Below, piece by piece: positions 33,054-41,152 of a DNA stretch of 64,000 nucleotides. Origin of the DNA: JBFWRK01 sp050248955 (GTDB lineage: Bacteria; Actinomycetota; Acidimicrobiia; Acidimicrobiales; Ilumatobacteraceae); NCBI GenBank assembly GCA_050248955.1, contig JBFWRK010000019.1, forward strand, positions 1 to 64,000. Reading direction: 5' to 3'. Positions within the stretch are counted from its first letter, which is position 1; each line of letters opens with the position of its first letter. The position numbers and the translations under genes are program-made. The notes under the pieces were generated by a model, which saw only the letters and a list, made by a program, of their open reading frames with translations, had not been told where the DNA came from and did not search any database.

Positions 33054-33479
33054 ATGGACGACGTGGAGATCACCGATCAGCACGACGATGAGGTGGTCGC
33101 CTTCCTGCGAGACCGGATCATCGCCTTCAACGCCGCCACCACGGGATTCGACGACGGTCGGTCGTTGACCGGGCTCGTCAAGGACGAGGCCGGCGAGATC
33201 GTCGCCGGCCTCGACGGCTTCACGTGGGGTGGCTACGCCAAGGTCGAGTGGCTGTGGGTCTCGGAGGAGCATCGCGGCGAGGGTCTCGGGCGACGGTTGA
33301 TGGAGGCGGCAGAGCGAGAGGCGGCGTCACGCGGCTGCCACCTCGTCCGCGTCGACACCCATACGTTCCAAGCCCCTGGGTTCTACGAGAAGCTCGGGTA
33401 CTCGGTCATCGGTCACGCGCCTGGCGCGCCGCTCGGCCATGCCGAGGTGTTCTTCAGCAAGGCAGTCCGCGCGTCGTAG
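33054..33479 (+). CDS. GNAT family N-acetyltransferase
   Basis: 141-residue acetyl-CoA-dependent acyltransferase. Seen: strand 2-3 region IVAGLDGFTWGGYAKVEWLWVSEEHRG, the acetyl-CoA loop RGEGLGRRLMEAAEREAASRG (Q/R-x-x-G-x-G/A), and the final FQAPGFYEKLGYSVIGHAPG. ATG 33054 lies 6 nt after CAGCAT, a likely leaderless -10. The last 67 bp overlap the 3' end of the convergent membrane-protein gene, so the two mRNAs would be complementary there. Substrate unknown. Confidence 0.87.
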   Translation: MDDVEITDQHDDEVVAFLRDRIIAFNAATTGFDDGRSLTGLVKDEAGEIVAGLDGFTWGGYAKVEWLWVSEEHRGEGLGRRLMEAAEREAASRGCHLVRVDTHTFQAPGFYEKLGYSVIGHAPGAPLGHAEVFFSKAVRAS

Positions 33480-35716
33480 CCGGCGGCCGCCATTGCATCG
33501 TCGGTGGCGGCCCGGTAGTCGGCCTCGTCGTGGTGCAGCCCGACCGTCACGATCGCCTCGCCGTGGACGATCCGGACGGTGAGCACGGAATCGACGTCGA
33601 GTTGCGCGAGCCCCGAGCCGAACGGTTCGGGGAGGGGTGCGCAGACGATCCGCCAACGCTCACGTGCTTGCGCCCGATCGACGGGCGGGAGCACGAAGAC
33701 CGTCTTGTCGAGGTGTCCTGCTGCCACCGCCGTGCCGACCTCCCACTGCAGACCCGATGTGATACCCGGGACGATCACGATCGAGCGGGCCTCGGCCATC
33801 CGCTCCACTACGCCCGCCTGCCACGAGTCGTTCGTGAGGTGCTCACGCGCCGCCCCGAGCGACGCCAGCGAGCGTCCCGGCCGCCCGACCGCGGTGACGG
33901 GACCGTACGTGCTCAGCTCCCAGGCGATCGCCTCCTCGAACGGGTCGGCGGTCCGCAGCGTGAAGAGCTCGGCGAACGGCCGCCGGGGGGAGAGGACGCT
34001 CGGCAGGCCGAGATCGTCGTCCTCGAACGAGCGCAGGTAGAGCACCGGAGGCCGGGCATCAGCGCGGCGCAGGGTGGACGCGTCAGCGCGCGCACGCGCT
34101 CGGCCGAGGCGGAGCAGCCCGCTGCCGGCGAGCGCCGCGATGGCCCCTCCCACCGCGACCGACAGTGCCAGCCGGCGCGGCTCGACGTGGAGGTCGTCGG
34201 CGAACTTCAGGTGCGTGAGCGACGGGAGGAACACGAGCTCCCGCAGCCCCCACACGACCCCGGCGACGCCGAGCAGCAGGGCGGCGACGCCGGCCGTCAG
34301 CCAGGCGAGGCCGCGAACGGCGGGCACCGTCGGGCGCCAGCGGGGCGGGGCCTGACCGACGCGCGCCAGATCGCGCCGTCGCGAGACCTCGGTCACGACG
34401 AGCCCACCGCCGACACCGAGCACGACGAGCGAGGCGCGCGCCCACAGCGGTACGTCGGCTGCGACACCCACGATCGTGATCACCCAACCGGCGATCTGCG
34501 CGGCGGCGAGCCGGATGGCGACCCGGCGGTGGTGGACCGCATCGGCGCTGATGTCGATCACTGTCACGCCGGCGCCCGGTTCGACCAGCGGCCGGCGGGC
34601 CACCCGCCGTGCGACCCGCGCCCTGCGGACCCCGAGCAGACCGGCGCCGGCGCCACCGACGAGCAGTGCGGAGCGGAGCACGCTCTCCTGCGGCGACGGC
34701 AGGCCGGCCGCACTGCTCGGACCCTGCGGTGCGATCTCGAGGTGCTGGGTCGTGGCTGCGGCGACCGCCGCTTCTGCCCGCGACCGATCCGTGCTCTGCG
34801 CGAGGACGACGAAGAGGTACTGGCCGCGGCGAAACGCGGCACCGACGACGGCTTCGCGGCCGCCGACGCCGCGGAACGTCCGGACACCGTCGACGCCATC
34901 GAGCCCCGGCACGGACGCAGGCTCGTAGCCGTCGTCGGCGAAGCTCGCGAGTGCCACGGCGGCGAACTGCGCGAACGGATACTGCGTGACCGATGCCGCG
35001 TAGGTGAGATCGAACGACGGATCGTGCCAGAGGCGCACGCCGGACACCGTGTGCTCGTTGAGGAACCTGACGACCTCTGCGTTGCCGCCGACGTCCTCCT
35101 CGACGTTCTCCGACCCGCCGATCGTCTCGGACGACACGACATCAGGGAGCTGCGGTGGCGGGTCCTCGGCGAGATAGGCGCGCACCTCGTCCGGCACCTC
35201 GACCGTCGGTCCGCCCGCCGGCTCACCGGCTCGTTCGATCTGCTGCTCCGCGAGCTCGACCAGCAGCGCCATGGGCTCCCACGCTGCGCCGCGCGACGTG
35301 TCCAACCGGAACACGAACGCGCCACCGTTCGCCGCGAAGAGCAGGATGTGGACCTGCTCGCCTCCCGGGTCGCCGCCGCCGAACGCGTAGCTGTCGGGCA
35401 GCCCCGTGTTCTCGATCTCCGGGACGCCGAGCCCTGCGGACGCCATCTGTGTCACGAACATGCGGGGATCGATCGACGCGGGTGTCGGCAACACGCTGAG
35501 CTCGAGGCGCCCGTGCGCGTTCGTGAAGACCCGCTTGGTCAGACCCAGCGCCCCGGTGCTCGCTGCCGCCTCGTCCGCGACCCAACCCGGGCCGATCTGG
35601 TCGAGCAACGAGTCCGATGCATCCGGCGGCGCCGACGAGGCCGGAGACGCGGCGAGCACTGCCGCCGCGAACGCTGCAGCCAGTGCCGCTGCGCCTCGAT
35701 GGCTGGAACGGCGCAT
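33413..35716 (-). CDS. Secreted/membrane protein with C-terminal RSFEDD domain of unknown function
   Basis: 767-residue protein I do not recognise as a named family. A signal peptide (1-29, AALAAAFAAAVLAASPASSA) is followed by an extracytoplasmic region (about 30-340) that looks like two stress/secretion-type alpha/beta units, then four or five hydrophobic helices (about 340-545). The C-terminal 220 residues, facing the cytoplasm, contain VLYLRSFEDDDLG, FEEAIAWELSTYGPVTAVGR and SIVIVPGITSGLQWEVGTA, a pattern resembling Rossmann-like nucleotide-binding or TIR-type sensors. ATG 35716 starts the signal peptide; the GAGACT box 7 nt before it suggests a leaderless transcript. Signalling across the membrane is inference. 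Confidence 0.7.
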   Translation of the reverse strand: MRRSSHRGAAALAAAFAAAVLAASPASSAPPDASDSLLDQIGPGWVADEAAASTGALGLTKRVFTNAHGRLELSVLPTPASIDPRMFVTQMASAGLGVPEIENTGLPDSYAFGGGDPGGEQVHILLFAANGGAFVFRLDTSRGAAWEPMALLVELAEQQIERAGEPAGGPTVEVPDEVRAYLAEDPPPQLPDVVSSETIGGSENVEEDVGGNAEVVRFLNEHTVSGVRLWHDPSFDLTYAASVTQYPFAQFAAVALASFADDGYEPASVPGLDGVDGVRTFRGVGGREAVVGAAFRRGQYLFVVLAQSTDRSRAEAAVAAATTQHLEIAPQGPSSAAGLPSPQESVLRSALLVGGAGAGLLGVRRARVARRVARRPLVEPGAGVTVIDISADAVHHRRVAIRLAAAQIAGWVITIVGVAADVPLWARASLVVLGVGGGLVVTEVSRRRDLARVGQAPPRWRPTVPAVRGLAWLTAGVAALLLGVAGVVWGLRELVFLPSLTHLKFADDLHVEPRRLALSVAVGGAIAALAGSGLLRLGRARARADASTLRRADARPPVLYLRSFEDDDLGLPSVLSPRRPFAELFTLRTADPFEEAIAWELSTYGPVTAVGRPGRSLASLGAAREHLTNDSWQAGVVERMAEARSIVIVPGITSGLQWEVGTAVAAGHLDKTVFVLPPVDRAQARERWRIVCAPLPEPFGSGLAQLDVDSVLTVRIVHGEAIVTVGLHHDEADYRAATDDAMAAAGYDARTALLKNTSAWPSGAPGA

Positions 35717-35741
35717 GGGTCGAAGTCTCGCGCCGGCTGTG

Positions 35742-36395
35742 TCAGCACTCCGCGAAGGCGCGCACCGTGAACGTTCCTGCGCCCTCGATCTTCGGTGGCA
35801 CGGCGGTGAACGTGAAGCCGTCTGCCGGGAGCGCAGCGAGGCCGGTGAGGTGCTCGATGATCGGGATCCCGGCGCGGAGCACGATCGTGTGGACCGGTCG
35901 GGCACCGCTCGACGTGCCGTCGATGTTCAACGAGTCGATCCCCACACAGGCGACGTCGGCGGCGGTCAACGCCAGTGCCGACGCCTCCGAGAGATGGGGA
36001 TGGTCCTCGAAGTACCGGGCCGTACCGAAGTGCACGGAGTGATCGGTGCGCACGAGCACTGCATGCCCGGCGAGGTCGCGCAGGTCGTCGTCGGTCAGCT
36101 CGATCGTGCGCTCGCCGCGGCGGTCGAGGCAGATCGCGGGAACACCGGCGACGCGCTCGAGTGGGAGCCCGGCGAGGTCGTGCCCGTCCGCGTAGCGGTG
36201 GAACGGCACGTCGAGGTAGGTGCCTGTGTTCGTGCACATCGTGAGGAGCCCGATGTGGAACGTCGTGCCGGGCCCGTACAGCTGCTCCGCCGCGTCCCGC
36301 GAGAGGTGGGTGCCGATGATCGGTGCCGGCAACCCCGGGTAGGTCACCATGCCGTCGGTGATCCGGTGGCTGAGATCGATGAGCGTGCGAGCCAT
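35742..36395 (-). CDS. Cyclase family protein (kynurenine formamidase-like)
   Basis: 217-residue metal-dependent hydrolase. Family motif HxGTHxDxPxH appears in varied form as TMCTNTGTYLDVPFHRYADG; it begins DLSHRITDGMVTYPGLPAP and has VLVRTDHSVHFGT and ADVACVGIDSLNIDG. In the motif the first metal-binding His of formamidases is replaced (TNTGTYLD instead of HxGTHxD), so catalytic ability may be altered. It lies 25 bp upstream of the membrane-protein gene on the same strand and may be co-transcribed with it. TACGGT 8 nt before its ATG suggests a leaderless start. Confidence 0.8.
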   Translation of the reverse strand: MARTLIDLSHRITDGMVTYPGLPAPIIGTHLSRDAAEQLYGPGTTFHIGLLTMCTNTGTYLDVPFHRYADGHDLAGLPLERVAGVPAICLDRRGERTIELTDDDLRDLAGHAVLVRTDHSVHFGTARYFEDHPHLSEASALALTAADVACVGIDSLNIDGTSSGARPVHTIVLRAGIPIIEHLTGLAALPADGFTFTAVPPKIEGAGTFTVRAFAEC

Positions 36396-36470
36396 GACGG
36401 TCGACCGTACTGGCGAGCGGATAACGTCCGGCGCAACCACGTGCCGGATGGGGCTGCTGGAGGTGACCGG

Positions 36471-37448
36471 ATGAGTGGACGTGCAGAGGTCGACGACTGG
36501 ATCGAGCTGCCCGATCCCGAGGAGTTCGAGCAGGAGCCCGTCGGGTCCGACGACGACCTCGATCACTCGGGCTACGACGCCGCGGACGACCCCGCCAGTG
36601 CGCCGCCAGCGGTCGAACCGCCTGCCGGTCCGCCACCGACCCGCGGCCAAGCCCCGTTCCCCGTTGCTCCGGCAGCCATCCCGGGCTGGCTGAAGCAACT
36701 GAACAACGGCGAGGTGCCGGCCGAGTCGATGGTCAAGGTCGCGCCGCTGTCGGGGACGAAGGGCAGCCTGATCCCCGAGGCGGCTGCGGCGTGGCGCAAC
36801 CTGCAGAACGCAGCGGCAGCGGCCGGTTTCACGCTCACGATGACGAACGGCTATCGCAGCCTCGCCGAGCAGGAGTGGTTGTTCAAGGCGCGCTTCCAGC
36901 TCGAGCAGACGACCGGCAAGGCGAAGCAGTGGAAGGGCACCACGTACTGGTTGAAGCCGAAGGTCGCGATGGCGGCCGTGCCCGGCACGAGCAACCACGG
37001 TTGGGGCTGCGCGGTGGACATGGCGCTCGACGGCTACGGCGCCGCGGCTAAGCCGGTGGGCGGCAACGGGGCGTTCATGGCGTGGGTCCGACAGAACGCC
37101 GGACCGCTCGGCTGGTCGTGGGAGGTGCAGAGCGAACCGTGGCACCTCCGGCTGGTGTCGTTCGCGAGCGCCGATCAGTCGGCAGGCCCGAGCACACCGC
37201 TCCAGGCGCCCCAGCCGACGCTGACGGAGACGAGCGTGGGCGGCCAGGTGGCGGCGCTGCAGACGTTGTGCGCCCTCTTCCGCTGGGGTGATGTCGGCCG
37301 GCCGGACGGCAAGTTCGGGCCGAAGACGAAGGCCGGTGTCATCGCGATGCAGACCGCGCTCGGAACCAAGCCGGACGGCGAGTACGGACCGAAGTCCGCC
37401 ACTGCGCTCGGCGCGTTCCTCACGTCGGCCGCGAAGCCGGGCGAGTAG
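36471..37448 (+). CDS. D-alanyl-D-alanine carboxypeptidase family protein (VanY-like) with peptidoglycan-binding domain
   Basis: 325-residue predicted murein peptidase. An acidic Pro-rich N-terminus (1-70) has no signal peptide or membrane helix. The peptidase domain (about 85-235) has TMTNGYRSLAEQEWLF, the metal motif GTSNHGWGCAVDMALDG (His and Asp) and QSEPWHLRLV (third ligand). The C-terminus (about 255-320) is a PG_binding_1 repeat: LCALFRWGDVGRPDGKFGPKTKAGVIAMQ. The missing export signal is odd and suggests non-classical export or a phage-lysin-like origin. Start ATG 36471 has GGAGG 9-13 nt upstream. Confidence 0.86.
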   Translation: MSGRAEVDDWIELPDPEEFEQEPVGSDDDLDHSGYDAADDPASAPPAVEPPAGPPPTRGQAPFPVAPAAIPGWLKQLNNGEVPAESMVKVAPLSGTKGSLIPEAAAAWRNLQNAAAAAGFTLTMTNGYRSLAEQEWLFKARFQLEQTTGKAKQWKGTTYWLKPKVAMAAVPGTSNHGWGCAVDMALDGYGAAAKPVGGNGAFMAWVRQNAGPLGWSWEVQSEPWHLRLVSFASADQSAGPSTPLQAPQPTLTETSVGGQVAALQTLCALFRWGDVGRPDGKFGPKTKAGVIAMQTALGTKPDGEYGPKSATALGAFLTSAAKPGE

Positions 37449-37460
37449 CTCCTCAGCCCA

Positions 37461-39089
37461 TCAGACCTCGGGCGGGACCGCGCCGGCGACCTTCGCCGCC
37501 CACCGGTAGTCGGCTTTGCCAGAGGGCGAGCGGACGATCTCGTCGACGAACACGATCGCTTTCGGCACCTTGAACCTGGCGATGTGCTTGCGCGCTTCGT
37601 CCTGCAACGATCCCGCGTCGGGGTGGAGGCCCTCTCGCAGCCGGACGATCGCCACGACCTCGTTGCCCCACCGCTCGCTCGGCCGGCCGGCGACGACGCA
37701 GTCGTAGACGGCCGGATGCGCCATCACGGCCGCCTCGACTTCTTCGGCGAAGATCTTCTCGCCACCGGAGTTGATGGTCACCGAGTCGCGCCCGTGCAGC
37801 TCGATCATCCCGTCGGCAATGATGCGGGCACGGTCACCGGGCACGACGTATCGCGTGCCGTTGATGAGCGGGTAGGTGCGCGCGGTCTTCTCCTGGTCGC
37901 CGAGGTACCCGAGCGCCAGCCGGCCGCTCTTCGCCATCCAGCCGAGCTCGTCGTCTCCCGGCTCCAGCACGCGGTCCAGTGCGGCTCCGAGCACGTGGTT
38001 GCCCGGGGAGACCGGGAACGTGCCCGTCGTAGCAGAGCCGTTCGTCGACACGTTCGACAGCTGGCCGCCGGCCTCGGACGAGCCCAGCCCGTCGATGATC
38101 ATCAACGTCGGGAGCTGGTCGAGGAGCTCGCGTTTCAGCCTGGCGGACAGCGGTGCACCGCCGGAGAGGATGACCGTCAGCGACGACAGGTCGTAGCTCG
38201 CGCGGCCGAGCTCGTCGAGCAGCGGACGGGCGAACGCGTCGCCCACGATGAGGAGGAAGTCGACGCGCTCGCGCTCGATCAGCGACCAGATGTCGGCGGG
38301 CTCGAGGCGTTCGGGCACCGACTGCACGAAGACGGTCCCCCCGCTGTTCCACGTGCCGAAGCTCACCCAGTGACCGGCGCCGTGCATGAACGGAGGCGCC
38401 GGCAACGCCCGCCGCCGCGCGCCGGCCTCGGCGACGAACTCGTCGAGCGTGGTCGCCGTCTTCGACCCGCCGAAGCACTCGACGAGTGCGTCCCCCTGTC
38501 GCCAGAGCACCCCTTTCGGCATCCCGGTCGTGCCGCCCGTGTAGAGGATGTAGAGGTCGTCCGGCCGGCCGGGATCGGCGGGCGGTGCGGCGCTCGACGA
38601 CGCGAGCGCGTCCTCGTACCACGTGGCGCCGGGGAGCAGCGCGTTGCCCGAACCGTCGTCGACCTGGAGGATCGTGCGCAACCGCGGGAGCTCGGGGAGC
38701 ACCTCTGCGAGCGTCGGCGCGAACGTGCTGTGGACGATGATCGCCGTCGCCGCGGCGTCAGTCAGCAGGTAGCAGAGCTCTTCGGCGACGTAGCGGTAGT
38801 TCACGTTGAACGGCGCCACTCGCGCCTTGAACGCGCCGAGCATCGCCTCGAGGTACTCGTTGCCGTTGTGCAGGTAGACACCGAGGTGGTCCTGGCCGCT
38901 CTCCCAGTTCTCCAGCTCGGAGCGCTCGACGTGGCAGCCGAGTCCCTGCGCCTGGAGGTGGTTCGCGAGCCGGCGCGTCCGATCGGTCACGTGTCGCCAC
39001 GTGAGTCGGCGGTCGCGGAACACGAGGCACTCCTCGTCCGGCCGCGTTGCCGCGATCGCCTCGTGGACAGCCCCGACACTGAACCCCAT
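37461..39089 (-). CDS. Acyl-CoA synthetase (AMP-forming)
   Basis: 542-residue ANL-superfamily ligase. Seen: the P-loop-like motif LYILYTGGTTGMPKGVLW, DGLGSSEAGGQ (A5-type), GWMAKSGRLALGYLGD, the hinge ITINSGGEKIFAEEVE-like segment (VTINSGGEKIFAEEV) and the C-terminal catalytic Lys in RSPSGKADYRW. It activates a carboxylic acid, probably a fatty or steroid-type acid, to its CoA thioester. It begins at ATG 39089 after TAGGTT and 8 nt (leaderless). It is downstream of the subtilase on the same strand but separated by 45 bp and appears unrelated in function. Confidence 0.9.
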   Translation of the reverse strand: MGFSVGAVHEAIAATRPDEECLVFRDRRLTWRHVTDRTRRLANHLQAQGLGCHVERSELENWESGQDHLGVYLHNGNEYLEAMLGAFKARVAPFNVNYRYVAEELCYLLTDAAATAIIVHSTFAPTLAEVLPELPRLRTILQVDDGSGNALLPGATWYEDALASSSAAPPADPGRPDDLYILYTGGTTGMPKGVLWRQGDALVECFGGSKTATTLDEFVAEAGARRRALPAPPFMHGAGHWVSFGTWNSGGTVFVQSVPERLEPADIWSLIERERVDFLLIVGDAFARPLLDELGRASYDLSSLTVILSGGAPLSARLKRELLDQLPTLMIIDGLGSSEAGGQLSNVSTNGSATTGTFPVSPGNHVLGAALDRVLEPGDDELGWMAKSGRLALGYLGDQEKTARTYPLINGTRYVVPGDRARIIADGMIELHGRDSVTINSGGEKIFAEEVEAAVMAHPAVYDCVVAGRPSERWGNEVVAIVRLREGLHPDAGSLQDEARKHIARFKVPKAIVFVDEIVRSPSGKADYRWAAKVAGAVPPEV

Positions 39090-39097
39090 GGCCCCGG

Positions 39098-39103
39098 AAC
39101 CTA
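39098..39103 (-). promoter_or_regulatory. -10 box (TAGGTT), leaderless acyl-CoA synthetase start
   Basis: On the minus strand TAGGTT is followed by 8 nt and the ATG at 39089; no ribosome site is present. Confidence 0.45.
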
Positions 39104-39134
39104 CGGAGGCCCGGTGGCAGGCGACGAATCGGGC

Positions 39135-40478
39135 TCAGCGCTCGGGACGGTTCCACGCATCGATGGCGCGCAGCTCGGAGCCGGCGATGGCGTACGTGTG
39201 CTCGCGCACTCGGTCCCACGCCTCGCAGCCCGTGTCGCCCTCGCCGAGCGCCGCTGCCACCGCGCCGGCCACTGCCGCTGCGGCGAACGAGGTACCACCG
39301 GCCGTCGCTGCGTTCGTGAACGTCTCCGGCTTGCCGTCCGGATCGCGGGCGGCGCTCTCCTCGCCCTCGACGAAGCTCGACTGCCACGTGCCCGATGCCG
39401 CGTAGACGACCTCGGGACCGTCGTTCGTGTACCAGGCGAGCGACGCTTCGCCCTGCACGATCCGCATCGAGCCGTCACTCGCGGAGTCGACCGCAGCGAT
39501 CGCCTCGACGCCGCGGCAGCTCGCCGGCCAGATCGGGCGCTTGCTCTGGCGCTCGTTGCCGGCAGCGGCGATGACGACGGTGTTCTTCGGGACGTTGGCG
39601 ATGGCGGTCTCGATCGCGGCTGGGCCGATGTCTCCCGTCGAGTAGCCGCCGAAGGCGCACAGGATGATGTCCGCGCCGAGCTCGCATGCGCGGTCGAGCC
39701 CCTTCGCGATCTCGGATTCGAGCCCGACGCCGTTCGAATCGAGCACCCGGATGATGTCGATGTGCGCAGCGGGCGCGAGCTGGCGGACGATGCCGGCGAT
39801 GAACGTGCCGTGGCCGGCGCCGAAGTCGAGCGGGTCCGCCGGATCACCGGATATCCGCAGCAGGTCGATGTCACGCGACGCCACGCTCGGCGCGATGTCG
39901 GCGAGCCACGGGTCGTGCCGGGCCTGCCATGCGTAGCCGGTGTCGAGGATCGCGACGCGGGCGTGGCAGCCGAGGTCCTGGTGCGCGGCGCGGATCGACG
40001 GCATCTCACCGTCTTCGGGATCCTCGCCCTCCTTCACCTTGAACTTGTAGGCCGCGAACACGAAGTGGTTCGAGCGACCGTCGATGTCATCGGCGAGGAG
40101 CTCGTCGTTGAGCTCCTGGGGGAGCGCGAGCCCGGTCGCCCGCACCTCGGTGTACGAGGTGCCGCGGACCGGCTTCACGACGAGCTCGCCCCGCTCGACC
40201 TTGCCCAGGTCGATCGACCGCTTGACGAGCTCCACGGCACGCTCGGCGCGCTCGTTCGGGATCAGGACGCGGTCGGCAGCGACGAAGGACGCGCGGTCGT
40301 CGTCGCCGACGACGCGCACCGGGATGACCGTGCGACCACCGGGCACGGGAATGCCGTCGGTGTCCTTCACGTCGCGCGCCCGCTGCACGCCGTAGTGCTT
40401 CAGGAGCTCGAACTGGTGCTCGCGCACCTCGTCGTCTCGCTTCACCAGATCTTCTGGCAGGTCTTCGTCGCGCGACAT
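39135..40478 (-). CDS. Intracellular S8 family serine peptidase (subtilase) linked to the sigma/CHAT operon
   Basis: 447-residue subtilisin-like protease. The catalytic triad is intact: Asp179 (VAILDTGYA), His223 (GAGHGTFIAGI) and Ser397 (AGGTSFAAAAVAG), with the oxyanion Asn308 (IAAAGNER). There is no signal peptide; the first 160 residues form a non-homologous N-domain (KRDDEVREHQFELLKHYGVQ) instead of a secretion propeptide, so it should act in the cytoplasm. It is divergent from the sigma/small-protein/TPR-CHAT operon with 59 bp between starts. I infer that it belongs to the same protease-based circuit, as activator or as effector. Confidence 0.88.
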   Translation of the reverse strand: MSRDEDLPEDLVKRDDEVREHQFELLKHYGVQRARDVKDTDGIPVPGGRTVIPVRVVGDDDRASFVAADRVLIPNERAERAVELVKRSIDLGKVERGELVVKPVRGTSYTEVRATGLALPQELNDELLADDIDGRSNHFVFAAYKFKVKEGEDPEDGEMPSIRAAHQDLGCHARVAILDTGYAWQARHDPWLADIAPSVASRDIDLLRISGDPADPLDFGAGHGTFIAGIVRQLAPAAHIDIIRVLDSNGVGLESEIAKGLDRACELGADIILCAFGGYSTGDIGPAAIETAIANVPKNTVVIAAAGNERQSKRPIWPASCRGVEAIAAVDSASDGSMRIVQGEASLAWYTNDGPEVVYAASGTWQSSFVEGEESAARDPDGKPETFTNAATAGGTSFAAAAVAGAVAAALGEGDTGCEAWDRVREHTYAIAGSELRAIDAWNRPER

Positions 40479-40525
40479 GGCAGCCTCTTCACGTATCGAT
40501 AACGGGCGGGTCCCAGGGCATCTTC

Positions 40526-40531
40526 TAGCAT
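40526..40531 (+). promoter_or_regulatory. -10 box (TAGCAT), leaderless start of the sigma/CHAT operon
   Basis: TAGCAT lies 6 nt before the GTG at 40538 within the 59-bp divergent region shared with the subtilase gene. Confidence 0.5.
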
Positions 40532-40537
40532 CGCGCT

Positions 40538-41098
40538 GTGCTCGACCCGTCCGAAGTGAAGGAACTGGTCGTCTCGGCGAACGCTGGTCATCAGGAGTCG
40601 TGGAACCGCCTCGTGGATACGTATGCGGGTCTCGTCTGGTCCGTCGTGCGTTCGCACCAGCTGTTCGGGCCCGAGGCCGCCGACATCTCGCAGACCGTGT
40701 GGCTGCGATGCGTCGAACACCTCGGCCGGATCCGGGAGCCCGAGCACCTGGCAGCGTGGCTCGCGACCACGGCGCGCCACGAGTGCTTCCGCGTGCTGCG
40801 CAAGAACGGCCGCAACGTCGTCGTCGACGAAGTGCCCGAGATCGACGCGGACGAGTACGAGGAGAGCCCGGGGCTGTCGGCGGCCATCGCCGCTGACGAC
40901 CGGCGCGCCGTCGCGGCTGCGCTCGAACTGGTGCCGGAGCGTTGCCGGCAGCTCCTGCGCATGCTCGTCACGGACCCGCCGTTGAGCTACGACGAGATCG
41001 GCGGTGTGCTCGACATGCCGAAGGGGAGCATCGGTCCGACGCGGGCGCGCTGCCTGGCGCACCTCCGACGAGCGCTGGAGGACGCCGGTGATGTGTGA
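40538..41098 (+). CDS. Sigma-70 family RNA polymerase sigma factor (CHAT-operon type)
   Basis: 186-residue ECF-like sigma factor. Region 2: LVVSANAGHQESWNRLVDTYAGLVWSVVRS, DISQTVWLRCVEHLG, HLAAWLATTARHECFRVLRK; region 4: LELVPERCRQLLRMLVTDPPLSYDEIGGVLDMPKGSIGPTRARCLAHLR. The TDPP-x-SYDEI-x-x-x-L-x-MPxGSIGPTR wording is characteristic of sigma factors that sit beside CHAT proteases in actinobacteria. It starts at GTG 40538 on a probably leaderless mRNA. A hairpin covers its stop codon, and the small protein and CHAT protease follow in the operon. Confidence 0.9.
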   Translation: MLDPSEVKELVVSANAGHQESWNRLVDTYAGLVWSVVRSHQLFGPEAADISQTVWLRCVEHLGRIREPEHLAAWLATTARHECFRVLRKNGRNVVVDEVPEIDADEYEESPGLSAAIAADDRRAVAAALELVPERCRQLLRMLVTDPPLSYDEIGGVLDMPKGSIGPTRARCLAHLRRALEDAGDV

Positions 41099-41113
41099 CG
41101 CATGTATCACCGG
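41085..41113 (+). other. Intercistronic stem-loop over the sigma stop codon
   Basis: CCGGTGAT (41085-41092) pairs perfectly with ATCACCGG (41106-41113), with weaker pairs inside the 13-nt loop. The sigma TGA is inside the loop. It might set the ratio of sigma to the downstream proteins by attenuation or mRNA processing. Confidence 0.6.
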
Positions 41114-41152
41114 AAAGATCCGTGACTCGGGAGAGGACGAAGGAGGCCCACG

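Noticed and set aside
33224..35770. An 848-codon plus-strand frame opposite the RSFEDD membrane protein gene
   Set aside because: Low-complexity Arg/Pro-rich product, antisense to a protein with a clear signal peptide and helices; a GC-skew shadow.
36471..37448. Vancomycin-resistance vanY gene
   Set aside because: Only the general VanY-like fold is shared; no vanHAX or sensor genes are present and there is no export signal, so resistance is not supported.
37584..40502. A 972-codon open frame on the plus strand across the acyl-CoA synthetase and subtilase genes
   Set aside because: It is an antisense shadow of two genes with intact catalytic motifs; its translation is Arg/Val/Asp-rich with no domain.
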